This document shows, one piece after another, positions 13,021-14,881 of a DNA stretch of 14,881 nt. Origin of the DNA: Aphodosoma sp044433285 (GTDB taxonomy: Bacteria > Bacteroidota > Bacteroidia > Bacteroidales > Paludibacteraceae); contig JAWXTU010000058.1 in the NCBI GenBank assembly GCA_044433285.1, forward strand, positions 1-14,881, written 5' to 3'. The position numbers were made by a program, and so were the translations under genes. Every line of letters starts with the position of its first letter. The first letter of the stretch is position 1. The notes below the pieces were generated by a model. The model saw only the letters and a list, made by a program, of their open reading frames with translations, made no database searches and had not been told where the DNA came from.

Positions 13021-13111
13021 ACTAATTACTAATTACTAATCACTAATTACTAATCACTAATTACTAATCACTAATCACTAATCACTAATCACTAATTACT
13101 AATCACTAATA
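13021..13111 (+). repeat. Thirteen 7-bp tandem repeats (ACTAATY) in the hipBA leader
   Basis: Thirteen units of ACTAATT or ACTAATC (last unit ACTAATA) run without interruption, ending ten bases before the hipB ATG. The units differ only at the seventh base. The array sits between the predicted promoter and the start codon, so it would be transcribed as leader. It is not a CRISPR array: units are too short and there are no spacers. Confidence 0.95.
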
Positions 13112-13121
13112 ATTAATCACC

Positions 13122-13460
13122 ATGGATTTATACGTTAAAACAGATAAGTCGATCTCCTCTGACATTGGTCAGAAGATAAAAGCGACTAGATTAGAGATGA
13201 ACCTCACCCAAAGCGATCTCTCTTTAAGGTCTGGTATCTCGGTGCGCACCATTAGTGATATAGAAAAAGGTGGCAATTATACAGTTTTGTCTCTAATAGC
13301 CCTGTTGCGAGCATTATCCTTATTAGATTATTTAGGTCAATTTTTTAAAGAAAAGAAGATTACCCCATTAGAATATTTAAAATTAGCCGAATCGTCGCAA
13401 AAGCGAAAACGTGCGGTCGGCAGAGAGATTAAAACAGAAGAGGAGGATTTAGGATGGTAG
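13122..13460 (+). CDS. hipB: HipB-like antitoxin, XRE-family helix-turn-helix protein
   Basis: A 112-residue DNA-binding protein. Residues about 15-70 form an XRE/Cro-type helix-turn-helix: IGQKIKATRLEMNLTQSDLS, then SGISVRTISDIEKGGNYTVLSLIALLRAL. The C-terminal part is basic then acidic (SSQKRKRAVGREIKTEEEDLGW) and probably disordered. In hipBA systems HipB binds and inhibits the HipA kinase and represses the operon. It overlaps hipA by seven bases (13454-13460), and an AGGAGG sequence at 13441-13446 inside its own end serves hipA. The start follows directly on the 7-bp repeat leader. The product call rests on domain plus position. Confidence 0.88.
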   Translation: MDLYVKTDKSISSDIGQKIKATRLEMNLTQSDLSLRSGISVRTISDIEKGGNYTVLSLIALLRALSLLDYLGQFFKEKKITPLEYLKLAESSQKRKRAVGREIKTEEEDLGW

Positions 13461-14740
13461 AAGTAGTAAAAATAAATTTGTGGTCTCAATTTGTTGGGGC
13501 TGCATATTGGGATAATGAAAACAAGGTTGCCGAATTCCAGTTCGACCCGTTGTTTTTATCTCAGGGTTTAAATTTGTCGCCTATCGAGATGAGCATAACC
13601 AATCCTCGTCTCTATTTCTTTAACAATTTAAATCGCGATACCTTTTATGGGTTGCCTGGATTGCTTGCAGATGCACTTCCAGATGCTTATGGTAAAGTGC
13701 TGTTAGATAGGTGGCTTGCCTCTAACGGTAGGGCGGAGGTCAATCCCATAGAGAGACTGTGTTATCAAGGGCGCAGAAGTATGGGCGCTTTGGAGTTTGA
13801 GCCTGCGCAGGATATGTATAAACTCGAAAACTCTTCAGCATTAGAGATATCATCATTAGTAGATATCGCCAAGCAAGTTTTAGATAAAAAGAGCGAGCTC
13901 AACGTCAATTTCGGAAAAGATAATCTCACAGATGCTCTTACTCAGGTTATTAGTATTGGCACATCGGCAGGTGGGGCTAGAGCAAAAGCAGTTATAGCTT
14001 ACAACGAAACAACCAAAGATGTTCGTTCTGGGCAAATCAATGCCCCAGATGGTTATGAACATTGGCTGCTGAAACTAGATGGAGTAACAAACCAAAATTT
14101 AGGCGACCCAAAGCAGTATGGGATAATTGAGTATATATATTATCTTATGGCGCGCGATGCAGGTATTGATATGATGGATTGTAGGCTTTTGGAAGAGAAT
14201 AATCGTTTCCATTTTATGACTAAGCGATTCGACAGAGTCGGAGCCAGCGAAAAATTACATACCCAAACGCTTTGTGGCATAGCCCATTATGATTATAAAC
14301 TTTTGCGAGCTTACTCTTACGAGCAACTTTTTCAGGTGATGCGCAAACTCCGCCTCTCTGTTACTCAGGCAGAAGAGATGTATCGTCGAATGGTATTCAA
14401 TGTTATAGCAAGAAACCAAGACGATCATACCAAAAACACCTCATTTATAATGAATAAAAAAGGAGAGTGGTCGTTGTCCCCAGCCTATGATATTTCGTGG
14501 TCGTATAATCCGCATGGAGAGTGGACTTCAAAGCATCAAATGTCAATTATGAATAAATGGGACGACTTCACCTATTCTGATTTAGAGGAGTTTGCGAAAA
14601 ATATTAATATCAAGCCCTACAAAGAGATTATCGAGCAGGTGCGTGAGGCTGTTAGTAAATGGAGCGTCTTGGCGCAAGAATACGATTTGGCTGCCTCTGT
14701 AATTAGCGAAATAGAGAATAGTTTTAGGTTGAAATTGTAA
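13454..14740 (+). CDS. hipA: HipA-type serine/threonine kinase toxin
   Basis: A 428-residue single-chain HipA. In E. coli HipA phosphorylates glutamyl-tRNA synthetase and halts translation, favouring persistence; the target here is not known. The N-terminal domain (about 1-120, with FYGLPGLLADALPDAYG) is followed by the kinase core. Visible are a Gly-rich loop GTSAGGARAKA (169-179; many relatives have Pro where A177 stands), the lysine strand HWLLKLD (203-209), the catalytic-loop motif NQDDHTKN (321-328) with D323 as likely catalytic Asp, and SPAYDI (342-347) with D346 as metal ligand. All key residues are present, so it looks functional. It is translated from an AGGAGG site seven bases before its ATG and overlaps hipB. 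A small ATCTAC/GTAGAT hairpin covers its stop. Confidence 0.93.
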   Translation: MVEVVKINLWSQFVGAAYWDNENKVAEFQFDPLFLSQGLNLSPIEMSITNPRLYFFNNLNRDTFYGLPGLLADALPDAYGKVLLDRWLASNGRAEVNPIERLCYQGRRSMGALEFEPAQDMYKLENSSALEISSLVDIAKQVLDKKSELNVNFGKDNLTDALTQVISIGTSAGGARAKAVIAYNETTKDVRSGQINAPDGYEHWLLKLDGVTNQNLGDPKQYGIIEYIYYLMARDAGIDMMDCRLLEENNRFHFMTKRFDRVGASEKLHTQTLCGIAHYDYKLLRAYSYEQLFQVMRKLRLSVTQAEEMYRRMVFNVIARNQDDHTKNTSFIMNKKGEWSLSPAYDISWSYNPHGEWTSKHQMSIMNKWDDFTYSDLEEFAKNINIKPYKEIIEQVREAVSKWSVLAQEYDLAASVISEIENSFRLKL

Positions 14741-14864
14741 TCTACTTTGTAGATGTTATTGTTGTTTATTTTCATTGTTATTTTGCTCTTTTTTTTCAGG
14801 ATTAGCTCTTTTTTCTCTTTGAAAAGCCGTTAAAGTGTTGATGGTTGCTGGGTGTTATTTTGAT

Positions 14865-14874
14865 GGGGGGGGGG
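14865..14874 (+). repeat. Run of ten G residues near the right edge
   Basis: Ten consecutive G residues lie four bases before an ATG at 14879-14881, the last bases of the window. Long homopolymer tracts are prone to slippage and can switch genes on and off. Whether a gene starts at this ATG cannot be seen. A sequencing or assembly length error is also possible. Confidence 0.6.
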
Positions 14875-14881
14875 TAAAATG

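Noticed and set aside
13021..13111. Possible CRISPR-like array
   Set aside because: Repeat units are 7 bases with no spacers; it is a simple tandem repeat.

Overview
The window reads as a chromosomal segment of a moderately AT-rich member of the Bacteroidota, most likely order Bacteroidales. Grounds: several -7 boxes of the Bacteroidota form TAnnTTTG, few strong Shine-Dalgarno sequences, a TonB-dependent receptor of the carboxypeptidase-D-like/OMP_b-brl_3 type, and a complete six-gene Na+-NQR operon. I cannot name a genus.

Layout, left to right. Positions 1-119 are the end of an ISL3-like insertion sequence: a terminal repeat, a promoter and the first 22 codons of its transposase, all minus strand. 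It sits inside the toxin gene of an AbiE toxin-antitoxin pair (abiEii truncated 90-713, abiEi 710-1309, minus), whose promoter lies inside a perfect 10-bp inverted repeat, a likely autorepression operator. A strong hairpin terminator (1406-1443) separates this pair from nqrABCDEF (7590 down to 1526, minus). That operon encodes the whole Na+-translocating NADH:quinone oxidoreductase, with both covalent-FMN motifs (NqrB, NqrC), the NqrF [2Fe-2S] cysteines and the membrane cysteines of NqrD/NqrE visible. A 389-bp divergent region (7591-7979) carries back-to-back -7 boxes, one for nqr and one for a plus-strand gene.

The plus-strand half starts with a 540-residue AlbA_2/GHKL-ATPase regulator (7980-9602) ending in two near-identical winged-helix modules joined by four-residue linkers made of 12-bp tandem repeats. 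A third 12-bp array lies just past the stop codon in another frame. Then come aroQ (type II 3-dehydroquinase, 9641-10069), a TonB-dependent outer-membrane receptor (10320-12788) followed by a 67-bp near-perfect hairpin, and a hipBA toxin-antitoxin operon (13122-14740) whose leader holds 13 copies of a 7-bp repeat. The right edge has a run of ten G residues four bases before an ATG.

The picture is a housekeeping energy operon and one shikimate gene embedded among accessory genes: two toxin-antitoxin loci, a modular ATPase regulator and an IS. The most unusual feature is the density of short tandem repeats (12-bp arrays at 9099-9158, 9348-9407, 9598-9633 and 10036-10062; 7-bp array at 13021-13111), placed either in protein linkers, where they keep frame, or in a leader. 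This points to copy-number-variable tuning. No RNA gene or CRISPR array was seen.
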